From Clostridia bacterium (GTDB lineage: Bacteria > Bacillota > Clostridia > Christensenellales > DTU072), in NCBI GenBank assembly GCA_028699795.1, contig JAQVTZ010000005.1, forward strand, positions 1-27,149: a stretch of 27,149 nt of DNA. Reading direction: 5' to 3'. Every line of letters begins with the position of its first letter. Positions within the stretch are counted from its first letter, which is position 1. Positions 1-8,359 of the stretch are shown here, piece after piece. The position numbers and the translations under genes were made by a program. The notes below the pieces were generated by a model. The model made no database searches. It was given only the letters and a program-made list of their open reading frames with translations, and was not told where the DNA came from.

Positions 1-1608
1 AATCATCTGTGTGCCCACAAGAATGTCCGCGCCGCCTTCGGCAAAGGTCGTTAAAATCTTGAGGTATGCGTTGCGTGTCTTGGTGGTATCGTTGTCCATG
101 CGTAATACACGCGCTTTGGGGAAAATTCGATTAAGTTCTTCTACGACCTTTTCGGTACCCACTTTGCCTTCTTTGAGATGCGAAAACCCGCAAACGGGAC
201 ACTTGTCAATCATGCGGTATTGTTTGCCGCAGTAGTGGCACTTCAGCGTTCCGTCCTCCTTATGGTAAGTAAGGCTCACTTCACAGTCCTTGCACTTGGC
301 GACATATCCGCACGATCTGCACCTTACAAAAGAAGCAAACCCCCTTCTGTTGAGAAACACCATAGATTGGTTTCCGTTTGTTAAGGTCTGGTCCAATGCC
401 GATAAAAGCTGTCTGCTGAAGATAGACACATTGCCCGACCGAAGTTCTTTTCGCATGTCAACGGCCTCGATTGCGGGCATTTCTCTGTGATTCACACGCT
501 TTTTAAGCGTAATTAGCTTGTATTCGCCTTTCTTTGCCTTTAGGTAACTTTCTAAAGACGGAGTCGCGCTGCCCATAATGAGTTTAGCTTTGTGATACCT
601 TATGCGAAACGCGGCGATATCCGAAGTAAAGTATCTTGGGTTTCCTTCGCTCACATAACTGGTATCATGTTCTTCATCAATGATAATTGCACCTAAATTC
701 TGTACGGGAGCAAACACGGCGGAACGCGCGCCTAAAGCAACTTTGGCTTCGCCCATTCTCAACCTCCGCCATTCGTCGTATCTTTCGCCGTCGGACAATC
801 CGCTATGCAACAGGCTTACTCTGTCACCGAATCGCAAACGGAATACTCCCAACATTTGCGGCGTAAGCGAAATTTCGGGGACCAACATAATCGCGGTTTT
901 GCCTTCGTCCAGCAGGTTTTCGATAATGGTCATATAAATTTCGGTTTTGCCGCTGCCAGTTACCCCGTGAATAAGGTAAACACCTCCGTTACCCTTTAAT
1001 ACGGTATCCACCGCGGCTTGCTGTTCTTCTGTTAGAATGATTTGCTTGCGTTTTGCGGCAATGGCTGTCGGGGTGCGTTCCACTTCGACTTGTTCGCGCT
1101 TCAAAAACCCTTTTGCTATTAGCGATTTCACCGCCGAAGGCGAATATTGAAAATTGATTTCTGTTTCGAAGCGCGCGCCTTTTTTTAGTTCTTCCAAAAC
1201 GGCCGCTTGCGCGTCCGACCCTTTACGCAAACACTTTTTTGCCTCGTCGGGGTCTACGCCGTCTGCAAGCGAAAGAACGAACTTATTAAGAATCTTTACT
1301 TTGCCGCCTCTCAATTTTGCGGGGATAAAGAGTCTTAAGCTGTCTATAAAACGGATATTTTGTGCTTTCAGATAGCGCGCAAGCTCCAACATCTCGGGTA
1401 AAATAAGCGGTACCGCGTCTAATATTTTAATAATATCTTTGGTTTCGTGTCGGCTGCTGTCCGCCGTTCCTGTGACAAATCCTTCTTTCAGCTGTCTGCC
1501 AAAAGGAACCAGCACGCGGCTTCCCACGGGCACTTCAAAAGGCGCGCCGTAATCAAAAACTCTGTCTACCTCTTGATTGCTGATGTCTACTATTACTTTA
1601 TAAATCAT
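1..1608 (-). CDS. priA: Primosomal protein N' (replication restart helicase PriA), N-terminal 536 residues, cut by window edge
   Basis: PriA is a DEAH-type superfamily 2 helicase that recognises stalled forks and D-loops and reloads the replicative helicase. Read on the minus strand from the ATG at 1608, the frame is open to base 1, where it stops at residues GGADILVGTQMI, a conserved stretch of the C-terminal helicase lobe. Visible landmarks: N-terminal DNA-binding domain (start MIYKVIVDISNQEVDRVFDY), Walker A HGVTGSGKTEIY, DEEH box (DEEHDTSY), motif III GSATPS, and the PriA zinc-binding cysteines (CRSCGYVAKCKDC, then CHYCG and CPVCG). Full-length homologues are about 730-800 residues, so roughly a quarter is missing to the left. 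The gene follows coaBC after 21 bases, the order seen in Bacillus and Clostridia, and is probably co-transcribed with it. Confidence 0.97.
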   Translation of the reverse strand, partial: MIYKVIVDISNQEVDRVFDYGAPFEVPVGSRVLVPFGRQLKEGFVTGTADSSRHETKDIIKILDAVPLILPEMLELARYLKAQNIRFIDSLRLFIPAKLRGGKVKILNKFVLSLADGVDPDEAKKCLRKGSDAQAAVLEELKKGARFETEINFQYSPSAVKSLIAKGFLKREQVEVERTPTAIAAKRKQIILTEEQQAAVDTVLKGNGGVYLIHGVTGSGKTEIYMTIIENLLDEGKTAIMLVPEISLTPQMLGVFRLRFGDRVSLLHSGLSDGERYDEWRRLRMGEAKVALGARSAVFAPVQNLGAIIIDEEHDTSYVSEGNPRYFTSDIAAFRIRYHKAKLIMGSATPSLESYLKAKKGEYKLITLKKRVNHREMPAIEAVDMRKELRSGNVSIFSRQLLSALDQTLTNGNQSMVFLNRRGFASFVRCRSCGYVAKCKDCEVSLTYHKEDGTLKCHYCGKQYRMIDKCPVCGFSHLKEGKVGTEKVVEELNRIFPKARVLRMDNDTTKTRNAYLKILTTFAEGGADILVGTQMI

Positions 1609-1629
1609 CTTCGGTACCCCGCGCAACCG

Positions 1630-2808
1630 CTATAGCGTAACGATTTCGTCCAAAATAATATGCGCGAGTTCCGTTTTCGTCATTTTTTCGAGTGAAACAA
1701 TTGCTCCGTCCGCTTTAATTAGCGTGGCAATGTTGGTATCGGCATCGAAGCCCGCGCCCTCGGCGGTAACATCGTTTGCAACAATCATATCGGCGTTTTT
1801 TGCAAGCAATTTTTGTCGGGCGTTCATGAGAAGATTCTCAGTTTCGGCGGCAAATACCACCATCTTGCGATCGCCTTTGCGCTGCCCGACTTCCGCCGCA
1901 ATATCGGGATTTTTGGTAAGTTCTAAAGACAGCGATTCGGCCTTTATTTTAGATGCCGAATAATTTTTTACTTTATAATCAGACGGCGCGGCTGCTTTGA
2001 TAATGATATCCGCGCGACTAAGATGATCCATCACGGCATTGCGCATTTCTTCCGTTGTGGAAACTCGTATCACTTCGACGCCCTTGGGTGCGTCTACCGA
2101 GGTAAATGCTTGCACAACAATTGCGCGGCCGCCGCGGTCTATTACGGCTTCGGCTATCGCCATACCCATTTTGCCCGAAGAACGGTTCGAAATAAACCTA
2201 ACGCCGTCTATCGGCTCTCGGGTCGCTCCCGCCGTCACAAGTACGGTTTTGCCTCTGTAATCGGGGTTGGGCGTCAGCAGGTTATCCACGAATTCTGCAA
2301 TGGTTTCGGGCTCTTCCATACGACCTTTGCCGACATCGCCGCATGCCAGCATCCCTTCGCTAGGCTCTACAAACAGCCACCCTCTTTCTTTTAGCGCGGC
2401 GATATTGGCTTGCACAACAGGATTGTTGACCATATTGACATTCATCGCAGGGCATACGATGACAGGTGAAAGCGTGGCCATGATCGTGGTCGTTAACATG
2501 TCGTCTGCGATGCCTTGGGCGGCTTTGCCTATAAAGTTTGCGGTAGCGGGCGCGATAACAAAGGCAGACGCTTGTTTTGCGTAACTGATATGCTCGACTT
2601 CATAAGGTCTTTCTTTGTCGAACATATCCCGTACAACGCGGTTATTGCTAAGCGTCTCCAAAGTGAGCGGCGTTACGAACTGCGTCGCGTTCTCGCTCAT
2701 AATAACTTTAACTTCGTATCCCATTTTACGCAATTTGGATACCAATATGCAGGATTTATAGGCGGCAATTCCGCCCGTTACCCCCACAATTACCGTTTTA
2801 AGGGCCAT
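1630..2808 (-). CDS. coaBC: Bifunctional phosphopantothenoylcysteine decarboxylase / phosphopantothenate-cysteine ligase
   Basis: CoaBC (Dfp) carries out two consecutive steps of coenzyme A synthesis: CTP-dependent joining of cysteine to 4'-phosphopantothenate, then FMN-dependent decarboxylation to 4'-phosphopantetheine. The protein has 392 residues, the usual length. Residues 1 to about 180 form the flavoprotein (CoaC) domain, with active-site His73 (EHISYAKQ), the PAMN motif at 120-123, and Cys156 in the substrate clamp GMLACGDVGKGR. Residues from about 187 form the CoaB ligase domain, beginning VLVTAGATREPIDGVRFISN and containing KAAAPSDYKV. The start codon shares one base with the rpoZ stop codon (TAATG), which indicates translational coupling. 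All expected catalytic residues are present. Confidence 0.98.
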   Translation of the reverse strand: MALKTVIVGVTGGIAAYKSCILVSKLRKMGYEVKVIMSENATQFVTPLTLETLSNNRVVRDMFDKERPYEVEHISYAKQASAFVIAPATANFIGKAAQGIADDMLTTTIMATLSPVIVCPAMNVNMVNNPVVQANIAALKERGWLFVEPSEGMLACGDVGKGRMEEPETIAEFVDNLLTPNPDYRGKTVLVTAGATREPIDGVRFISNRSSGKMGMAIAEAVIDRGGRAIVVQAFTSVDAPKGVEVIRVSTTEEMRNAVMDHLSRADIIIKAAAPSDYKVKNYSASKIKAESLSLELTKNPDIAAEVGQRKGDRKMVVFAAETENLLMNARQKLLAKNADMIVANDVTAEGAGFDADTNIATLIKADGAIVSLEKMTKTELAHIILDEIVTL

Positions 2809-2999
2809 TACTGCACAATCCTTATTTTGTTTTCGTAGAACTCTTGCGCGGCATACGAGACCGCTTTCATATTGGATGCCTCCAATTCTCCGGCGTCCAT
2901 CGAAAGCAGTTCTTTTGTTCTTTTAGTAATTGCAACCACCAGCGCGTAGCGGCAGGGTGCTTTTTTGATAAGCTTGTCAATTGGCGGGTCGATCATCAT
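2808..2999 (-). CDS. rpoZ: DNA-directed RNA polymerase omega subunit
   Basis: This small protein of 63 residues is the omega subunit, which helps assemble the beta' subunit of RNA polymerase. The family signature is near the N-terminus: PPIDKLIKKAPCRYALVVAITKRTKEL, shown here split as PPIDKLIKKAPCRYALVV and AITKRTKEL. A strong ribosome binding site AGGAGG lies 10 bases before the first ATG. A second ATG follows directly (MMID), 13 bases from the Shine-Dalgarno, so the true start may be either one. Gene order yicC-gmk-rpoZ-coaBC-priA supports the call strongly. Sequences of this length are conserved only weakly, but the position and the RYALVVAITKR core leave little doubt. Confidence 0.93.
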   Translation of the reverse strand: MMIDPPIDKLIKKAPCRYALVVAITKRTKELLSMDAGELEASNMKAVSYAAQEFYENKIRIVQ

Positions 3000-3038
3000 A
3001 GTATTTGATCCTCCTAAAAATATCTTCTTTTTCTTTCT

Positions 3039-3653
3039 TTAAGACTTTAATGTCATTAAATTATCGGCAAGTTCTGCGTTGCGTCTTCTTTTGTTGCGCT
3101 CGGCGAGAATGATTGCAGACACGGTATTGACGCATTCGTCTAAATTATCGTTAATAGCGATATAATCGTAATACCTTATGCTTTTGTATTCGGTTTTGGC
3201 AATTTTAAGCCGTAACGCGCACACTTCGGGGGATTCGGTTCCTCTTACATTCAGTCGTTTGTTCAGCTCTTCGTAATTGGAAGGAGTGATAAATATGTAC
3301 ACGGCGTCAGGGTTGGCTCTTCGTACCTTAGAAGCTCCCTTGGTCTCTATTTCGAGTACAACATCTTTCCCCTCGTTAAGAAGTTTTTCTACTTGCGCTT
3401 TGGGCGTGCCATATCGGTTGTGAAACTTGACTACATGCTCTAAGAACTCGTTGTTGTCTACCATTTGTTGAAACTCGTCCTTGGTACGGAAGTGGTAATG
3501 GATGCCGTTTATTTCGCCCGGTCGCGGCGCCCTCGTCGTCGCGGATACCGAAACCGCAAGTCCCTGTACTTTTTGTAAAACCTCATGCAGCACCGTTCCT
3601 TTGCCTGCGCCTGAAGGTCCCGATAATACGAACAGTATGCCTTTCCTTTCCAT
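3039..3653 (-). CDS. gmk: Guanylate kinase
   Basis: Guanylate kinase phosphorylates GMP to GDP with ATP. The P-loop GPSGAGKGT lies at about residues 12-20, and the GMP-binding segment with TRAPRPGEINGIHYHF and EFLEHVVKFHNRYGTP follows. I place the start at the ATG at 3653 (MERKGILFVLSG), giving 204 residues, because family members begin this way and a GGGAG motif sits 10 bases upstream. The frame is open further to a GTG at 3677 that overlaps the yicC stop as GTGA, but its GGAG abuts the start directly and the extra residues (MKSGSNRI) match nothing in the family. Either way the gene is tightly coupled to yicC. A remA homologue, which in Bacillus sits between yicC/yloC and gmk, is absent. Confidence 0.97.
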   Translation of the reverse strand: MERKGILFVLSGPSGAGKGTVLHEVLQKVQGLAVSVSATTRAPRPGEINGIHYHFRTKDEFQQMVDNNEFLEHVVKFHNRYGTPKAQVEKLLNEGKDVVLEIETKGASKVRRANPDAVYIFITPSNYEELNKRLNVRGTESPEVCALRLKIAKTEYKSIRYYDYIAINDNLDECVNTVSAIILAERNKRRRNAELADNLMTLKS

Positions 3654-3673
3654 AATGCGATTACTCCCGCTTT

Positions 3674-4546
3674 TCACTCCAGATTCTGCACTTGCTCTCT
3701 CACCATTTCGACAAGGTTTTTGAGCGTCAGCACGCTTGCTGTTATTTCGGCGTCGTTACATTTGCTTCCGATAGTATTTACCTCGCGGTTGGTCTCTTGG
3801 GTAAGAAAATCCAACTGCTTCCCGATGGGCGTGTCTAGCGGCAATAGTTCGCGGTAATGCGCGATATGCCCTTTGAGCCGCGTAATCTCTTCGTCGATGT
3901 TGGACCTGTCTATAAAAAATGCGACTTCATTTGCGAGTTTGCTTTGGTCCAACTCGACACCCTCTAATGCTTCTTGCACCCTACGGGCAAGTTTTATACG
4001 GTAGTCTTCGGCTACCAGAGGGGCGCGTTGTTCTATTTTTGCAAGTTCTTCTTCGATTGCCTTTACTTTCGTAAAAATATCCTCTACTAATTTTCGGCCT
4101 TCTGTCGCCCTCATTGCGCAAAGATTGGCAACACATTGCGTTCCTGCTTCTTTGATTAGTTCGAGAAGCGCGGTTTGGTCGTCTTCGGACTGCACCACCT
4201 TAACAAGATCGGGCATTTTGAGTACGGTCGAAACGCTAAGGTCGTTCACATAACCCAGCTCTGTTAACTCCGCGCCTATTTTATAGTAACTTTGAGCAAG
4301 ACTGCGATCCAACGAAATCGCATTCTTATAAGTGCGATTGTCTTCGTAAGTTAAAAATACTTCGATGTGTCCTCGCGTCATGCTTTGCGACAGCAATTTG
4401 CGCAAAGTGTCTTCGGCAAACTGAAAGCCTCTGGGAAACTTAAAAAGTAAATCCAAAAACCTGTGGTTTACGGATTTCATTTCTATCGTCATTTTTCTTT
4501 CGTGTTTTTCGGCAATCCCTTTGCCGTAGCCTGTCATACTGTTCAC
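3674..4546 (-). CDS. yicC: YicC/YloC family endoribonuclease
   Basis: YicC-family proteins are conserved bacterial endoribonucleases acting on RNA. The N-terminus NSMTGYGKG matches the family's nearly invariant start, and the C-terminal DUF1732 segment carries the family hallmark EITRLKGHIAHYRELL, then GKQLDFLTQETNREVNTIGS. I choose the GTG at 4546 (MNSMTGYGKG, 290 residues) because GAGG lies 7 bases upstream and this matches the family's length of about 290. An in-frame TTG at 4588 would add 14 basic residues that are not conserved. The stop codon overlaps the GTG alternative start of gmk. The gene begins the yicC-gmk-rpoZ-coaBC-priA run and is preceded by the only substantial gap in the housekeeping block. 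Confidence 0.95.
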   Translation of the reverse strand: MNSMTGYGKGIAEKHERKMTIEMKSVNHRFLDLLFKFPRGFQFAEDTLRKLLSQSMTRGHIEVFLTYEDNRTYKNAISLDRSLAQSYYKIGAELTELGYVNDLSVSTVLKMPDLVKVVQSEDDQTALLELIKEAGTQCVANLCAMRATEGRKLVEDIFTKVKAIEEELAKIEQRAPLVAEDYRIKLARRVQEALEGVELDQSKLANEVAFFIDRSNIDEEITRLKGHIAHYRELLPLDTPIGKQLDFLTQETNREVNTIGSKCNDAEITASVLTLKNLVEMVREQVQNLE

Positions 4547-4692
4547 TGTCTTGCCTCGTCGCCTCCCTTGTTGCTTCCGTCTGAGCAAGTATTGATGAAG
4601 TGTTTTCTATATTATAAATCTTTTATACTATTTAAAGAAGTGTATAAGAAAAACAAATGGGAGTTATCCACATTTTTACTAAAGTTTATCTT
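4547..4692 (-). promoter_or_regulatory. hprK-yicC intergenic region with possible internal promoter and DnaA-box-like sites
   Basis: This AT-rich gap of 146 bases separates hprK from yicC. On the minus strand a TATAAT hexamer (4611-4616) lies about 65 bases before the yicC start, but no good -35 sequence sits at the right distance, so a promoter is only possible. A perfect 9-mer TTATCCACA on the plus strand (4664-4672) matches the DnaA-box consensus TTATNCACA, and TTATACACT on the minus strand (4639-4647) matches it at 8 of 9 positions. One such box is expected by chance in a window of this size. No terminator hairpin is visible after hprK. Confidence 0.35.
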
Positions 4693-5640
4693 CTATCGCC
4701 TGTTTTGACTGTCGTCTTCCATCCTTTTTTCGATTTCAGCCAGTGTATTATAGCCGTCTTGCTTCAGTCTGAAGTCTCTTACCGCCACTTCGATTAGTAT
4801 TGCGATATTGCGACCGGGCATAATGGGAATCAAATATTTTGGAATCTCCAATCCGAGTATATTTTCGGTCAAATTTACATTGCCCACCCTGTTATATTCT
4901 TTTTCGGTATTCCAATTTTCCAGTTCTATCACCATTTCCAAACGCTTTCTTTTTTTGACCGCGCCCACGCCGTACATTGCTTTCACATCGATAATCCCCA
5001 ATCCTCTGATTTCCATCATATGTTTGATGATAGCAGGCGCTTCCCCATAAATGTCGTCTTTTACCCTTTTTAATTCTACCAAATCATCCGATACGAGCCT
5101 GTGTCCGCGATGCACCAGTTCTAATGCGGTTTCGCTTTTCCCGATACCGCTTGCGCCGCTAATCAAGACGCCCGTTCCATATACATCCAACATAATTCCG
5201 TGTGTTCCCGTAGTAAGCGCAAGAGTTTCGTTCATATATTTTACGGTATCGTTTATCAACATTGCCGTCACTTTGTCAGAACGAAAAACAGGTACTTGAT
5301 ACTCTTTGGCGGCTTCCGTGATATCCTTCGGAATTCTTTGGTTGCGCGATACTATTGCGCACGGTATGCCTTTTTGGAATAACCCTTCCAATCTTTCTTT
5401 CCGCAATTCGGGCTCCATGCTGTTCAAGTAAGTCACTTCGCTTTTGCCGAACACTTGCACTCTGGACGAAGCAAAATAATCGTAGTACCCCGATAATATC
5501 AAGCCCGGACGGTTGACGCTCACAGAGCTTAATGTTATTTCGGCCCCGTCTGCCGCATAAACAATTTCCAATCCGTTATCCAAAGCAAACTTTTCACAAG
5601 TTACCACCACTTTTTGTTTTTCTTCTTTTACCAGTCTCAT
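4693..5640 (-). CDS. hprK: HPr kinase/phosphorylase
   Basis: HprK phosphorylates and dephosphorylates Ser46 of HPr (and Crh), the switch that drives CcpA-dependent carbon catabolite control in Gram-positive bacteria. The protein has 315 residues. The N-terminal domain (1 to about 130) is followed by the catalytic domain with His147 (THGIMLDV), a P-loop at 162-169 (GASGIGKS), the acidic pair in LVSDDLVEL, and the HprK signature IRGLGIIDVKAMYGVGAV at about 211-228. The C-terminus carries PGRNIAILIEVAVRDFRLK. The start codon overlaps the stop of the upstream HAD gene as ATGA. Its presence is strong evidence for a Firmicute-type host and implies that the sugar acid genes in this window may be under catabolite control, although I found no convincing cre site. 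Confidence 0.97.
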   Translation of the reverse strand: MRLVKEEKQKVVVTCEKFALDNGLEIVYAADGAEITLSSVSVNRPGLILSGYYDYFASSRVQVFGKSEVTYLNSMEPELRKERLEGLFQKGIPCAIVSRNQRIPKDITEAAKEYQVPVFRSDKVTAMLINDTVKYMNETLALTTGTHGIMLDVYGTGVLISGASGIGKSETALELVHRGHRLVSDDLVELKRVKDDIYGEAPAIIKHMMEIRGLGIIDVKAMYGVGAVKKRKRLEMVIELENWNTEKEYNRVGNVNLTENILGLEIPKYLIPIMPGRNIAILIEVAVRDFRLKQDGYNTLAEIEKRMEDDSQNRR

Positions 5641-6455
5641 ACGCTTTTCTCCAAACCAAATTTATTTATTACATGCGCCACCCCGTCTTCGTTATTGGTG
5701 GGACATATGTATTGCGCGATTGACTTTAAATCTTTGTTTCCGTTCGCTACGCAAACGCCCAATCCCGCATATTCTATCATTGAAATATCGTTGTCGCTGT
5801 CTCCGATGCAAATCACTTCGTCGGAAGACAATCCATAGCTGTTCGCAAGCCGCTCTACCGCTTTGCCCTTATTGATTTCCTTGTTCACGATTTCTATGAC
5901 CCAATTTTTTGATGTATTGATAAGCAATCGGTCCCCGAACACCGCTTGTAATTCTTTGATATGAGCGGGGATTTTCTCGGGCTCTTCAATAATCAAAAAT
6001 TTAATTGGATTCAAACCCGATTGTTTTAAATAGCTTGATAATCCCTCTTTGTGTTCGATAAATCCGCAACGACACAACTTGGCATAACGCTCGCTGTGCG
6101 CGGTACGGTTCTTTATTAAAATATTTCCCTTTTTGTACAGCTGGAAATAGACTCCCAAACGCTCTAAATAATTGCAAACTTCGTACGCAATAGTATTAGG
6201 AATATTGATTTCTTCCAATATTTTTCCGCTTTCAATATCGCAAATCACCGCGCCTTGATAGCTAATCGCTTTCCCTTTTAAATGTAATTCTTGGCAAAGT
6301 TCCAACATCGGCTCGGTCATACGCCCTGTCGCGATGGTAAATCGGCCGCCCGCGTTCGTATACTCTGCAACGGTATCCGCCAGTTTTTGCGAATAGCCTA
6401 AATGGTCATTTAATAAGGTGTCATCCAAGTCCGATACGATTAACTTATATTTCAT
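5637..6455 (-). CDS. Cof-type HAD-superfamily phosphatase
   Basis: This is a cytoplasmic haloacid dehalogenase-family hydrolase of 272 residues, type IIB (Cof) by its layout. Motif I is SDLDDTLLND (nucleophile and acid aspartates, residues 9-12 region), motif II TIATGRM, motif III the lysine in INKGKAVERLA, and motif IV GDSDNDISMIEYAG. Such enzymes dephosphorylate sugar phosphates, flavin precursors or pyridoxal phosphate, and the substrate cannot be read from sequence. The gene overlaps uvrC by 11 bases upstream and hprK by 4 bases downstream, so the three are one transcription unit. Its position between uvrC and hprK is not one I recognise as standard. Confidence 0.93.
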   Translation of the reverse strand: MKYKLIVSDLDDTLLNDHLGYSQKLADTVAEYTNAGGRFTIATGRMTEPMLELCQELHLKGKAISYQGAVICDIESGKILEEINIPNTIAYEVCNYLERLGVYFQLYKKGNILIKNRTAHSERYAKLCRCGFIEHKEGLSSYLKQSGLNPIKFLIIEEPEKIPAHIKELQAVFGDRLLINTSKNWVIEIVNKEINKGKAVERLANSYGLSSDEVICIGDSDNDISMIEYAGLGVCVANGNKDLKSIAQYICPTNNEDGVAHVINKFGLEKSV

Positions 6456-8271
6456 TTTTTTCTAAATCCTCAAAGTATTTCTTTACAATTTCCGCTTGTT
6501 TTTTACCAAACCCGTTTACTTTCATAATTTCCAAAATATCCGCATTCGCGATATTTTCTATTTTTTTGAAGTATATCAACAATGCGCGCGCTCTTTTTTC
6601 GCCTATCCCTTCGATATTTTTTAAGTTAGAACGCGTTTGTCGCTCTTTCCGCAACAATCTGTGGTAGGTTATCGCAAAACGGTGCGCTTCATCCCGTACC
6701 CTTTGCAAAAGCGATAACGCCAAGCTGTCACGCGGCAAAATGACGCTGTCTTTTTGCAGAGGCACGATGATTTCTTCTTCTCTTTTGGCAAGCCCTATTA
6801 CAGGGATATTGTATGCGCTTACGAGGTCGTAAACCGATGAGAGTTGCCCCTTGCCGCCGTCCACCATAATCAAATCGGGACGCTCGGAAAAGCTGGGATC
6901 ATCCGAGGACATTTCTGTAAGCCGTCTTGTGAGTGTTTCGCGCATCGAAGCAAAATCGTCTGTGCCTCTCACGGTTTTGATACGAAACCGCCTGTACTTG
7001 TCGCGGGAGGGTTCCCCGTTAATAAACACAACCATACTAGACACCTTGTCGGTACCGCTGATATTAGAAATATCGTAACACTCGATACGCTTGGGCGGAC
7101 GGGGGAGCGATAAAGCTTCTTGTAGTTTAGATACAGACCCTATCGTTAAGGCTTCCTTACTGGCAATTTTGGTTACCGTAACCTCGAGATGCTCTTTTGC
7201 ATTGTTAAATGACATATCTACCAATTGCCCTCTTACGCCTGCTCTTGGACGAATGACATGCACTCTTTTCCCTTTTAAAGATGAGAGGTAATCGGATAGT
7301 TCCGCTTGAAACGCAAGTGTCTCGGATACCAACACCTCGTCTGCAAGTACGGGGTTTTTTTCGTAATATTGCATGATGTAGGAAGACAAGTTTTCGGATA
7401 CGGAACCCGCTTCGTCCACGGGATAATTTTGCGCCCCCAACACTTTGCCGCCGCGCACCACCATATAATTGATTACGCCGTACATTCCGTTGTCGGCTAT
7501 CGTAAAGATATCCATATTGATATCTTTGGGCAAATTGACCACTTGTTTCCGCACCAGTTTGTCCAGAACACGCAAAGAGTCACGGTAGCCCATGGCAAGT
7601 TCGAACTCTTCGTGTTCGCTTGCATTCCGCATTTTTTGTTCGAGATTCGCCTTTACTTCTTTGTCGTTTCCGTTAAGAAAATCAATGACACTACCAATCA
7701 TTTTTTTGTATTCTTCACTGCTAATTTTGCCTACGCAAGGCGCGCAGCATCTGTTAATATGGTAGTTAAGGCACTCTCTTACGCCTTTGCGACGCTTCGA
7801 TAGATCGGTTGTACAACTTCGAACGGGGTAAGCGCTATGTATCAAATCCATGATAGTTTTGGCAGACAAGCCCAACATATAAGGCCCGAAATACTTGCTC
7901 CCGTCTGCTTTCAGCTTGCGTGTCACCTCTATCTTGGGATAGACCTCTTTCAGGTTGATTTTGATGTAAGGATACGACTTATCATCTTTAAGCAATATAT
8001 TGTAATAAGGCTGATGCTCTTTGATAAGATTATTTTCTAAAACAAGCGCTTCCACTTCGGTATTGGTGATAATATAACGGAAATCCGCTATCTTCTCCAC
8101 CAAAAGCATGGTCTTTTCGGTTTTGGTTGCGCTATTCTGGAAATATTGCCGCACTCTGTTTTTCAGATTTTTCGCCTTGCCGACATAGAGTATCTGTTCG
8201 AACTCGTCCAACATGATATAAACGCCGCTCGCGGTGGGCAGCGTCTTCAGTTTTTCGCTAAAATCTTTCAT
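6445..8271 (-). CDS. uvrC: Excinuclease ABC subunit C
   Basis: UvrC makes both incisions around a DNA lesion after loading by UvrA and UvrB. The protein has 608 residues with the full domain set: GIY-YIG nuclease at about 12-95 (SGVYIM, ILYVGKAKNLKNRV), a four-cysteine cluster region at about 150-180 (RSC, RECLNYHINRCCAPC), a UVR motif that contacts UvrB at about 200-240, the RNase H-like endonuclease with its Asp-Asp-His triad (ECYDISNISG, MVDGGKGQL, DEAHRFAITYHR), and a C-terminal helix-hairpin-helix pair (IEGIGEKRARAL, VNGFGKKQAEIV). The ATG at 8271 gives the family N-terminus but has no Shine-Dalgarno; the -10 box of the nearest promoter ends only 9 bases before it. It is the first gene of the housekeeping run. 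Confidence 0.98.
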   Translation of the reverse strand: MKDFSEKLKTLPTASGVYIMLDEFEQILYVGKAKNLKNRVRQYFQNSATKTEKTMLLVEKIADFRYIITNTEVEALVLENNLIKEHQPYYNILLKDDKSYPYIKINLKEVYPKIEVTRKLKADGSKYFGPYMLGLSAKTIMDLIHSAYPVRSCTTDLSKRRKGVRECLNYHINRCCAPCVGKISSEEYKKMIGSVIDFLNGNDKEVKANLEQKMRNASEHEEFELAMGYRDSLRVLDKLVRKQVVNLPKDINMDIFTIADNGMYGVINYMVVRGGKVLGAQNYPVDEAGSVSENLSSYIMQYYEKNPVLADEVLVSETLAFQAELSDYLSSLKGKRVHVIRPRAGVRGQLVDMSFNNAKEHLEVTVTKIASKEALTIGSVSKLQEALSLPRPPKRIECYDISNISGTDKVSSMVVFINGEPSRDKYRRFRIKTVRGTDDFASMRETLTRRLTEMSSDDPSFSERPDLIMVDGGKGQLSSVYDLVSAYNIPVIGLAKREEEIIVPLQKDSVILPRDSLALSLLQRVRDEAHRFAITYHRLLRKERQTRSNLKNIEGIGEKRARALLIYFKKIENIANADILEIMKVNGFGKKQAEIVKKYFEDLEKNEI

Positions 8272-8280
8272 CTAATAATA

Positions 8281-8337
8281 ATGATAGTATTCTTTGCCGC
8301 AAATGTCAATCTAAACAGCATTTAACAATGGTGTCAA
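8281..8337 (-). promoter_or_regulatory. Tandem sigma-A-type promoters of uvrC
   Basis: On the minus strand the proximal promoter has a perfect -35 TTGACA (8304-8309), a 17-base spacer and -10 TATCAT (8281-8286). The -10 ends 9 bases before the uvrC ATG, so the transcript would start about 3 bases ahead of the start codon. A distal promoter has TTGACA (8332-8337), 17 bases, then TTAGAT (8309-8314) with an upstream TG. An inverted repeat TTTGCCGCAAA (8293-8303) fills the spacer of the proximal promoter and could be an operator. There is no terminator between uxaA and this region. Confidence 0.75.
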
Positions 8338-8359
8338 ATATTTTTTGGAAAGTCGCAAC

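Noticed and set aside
7306..7803. A 165-codon plus-strand open frame opposite uvrC
   Set aside because: It is antisense to conserved uvrC sequence and has no recognisable domain or ribosome binding site.
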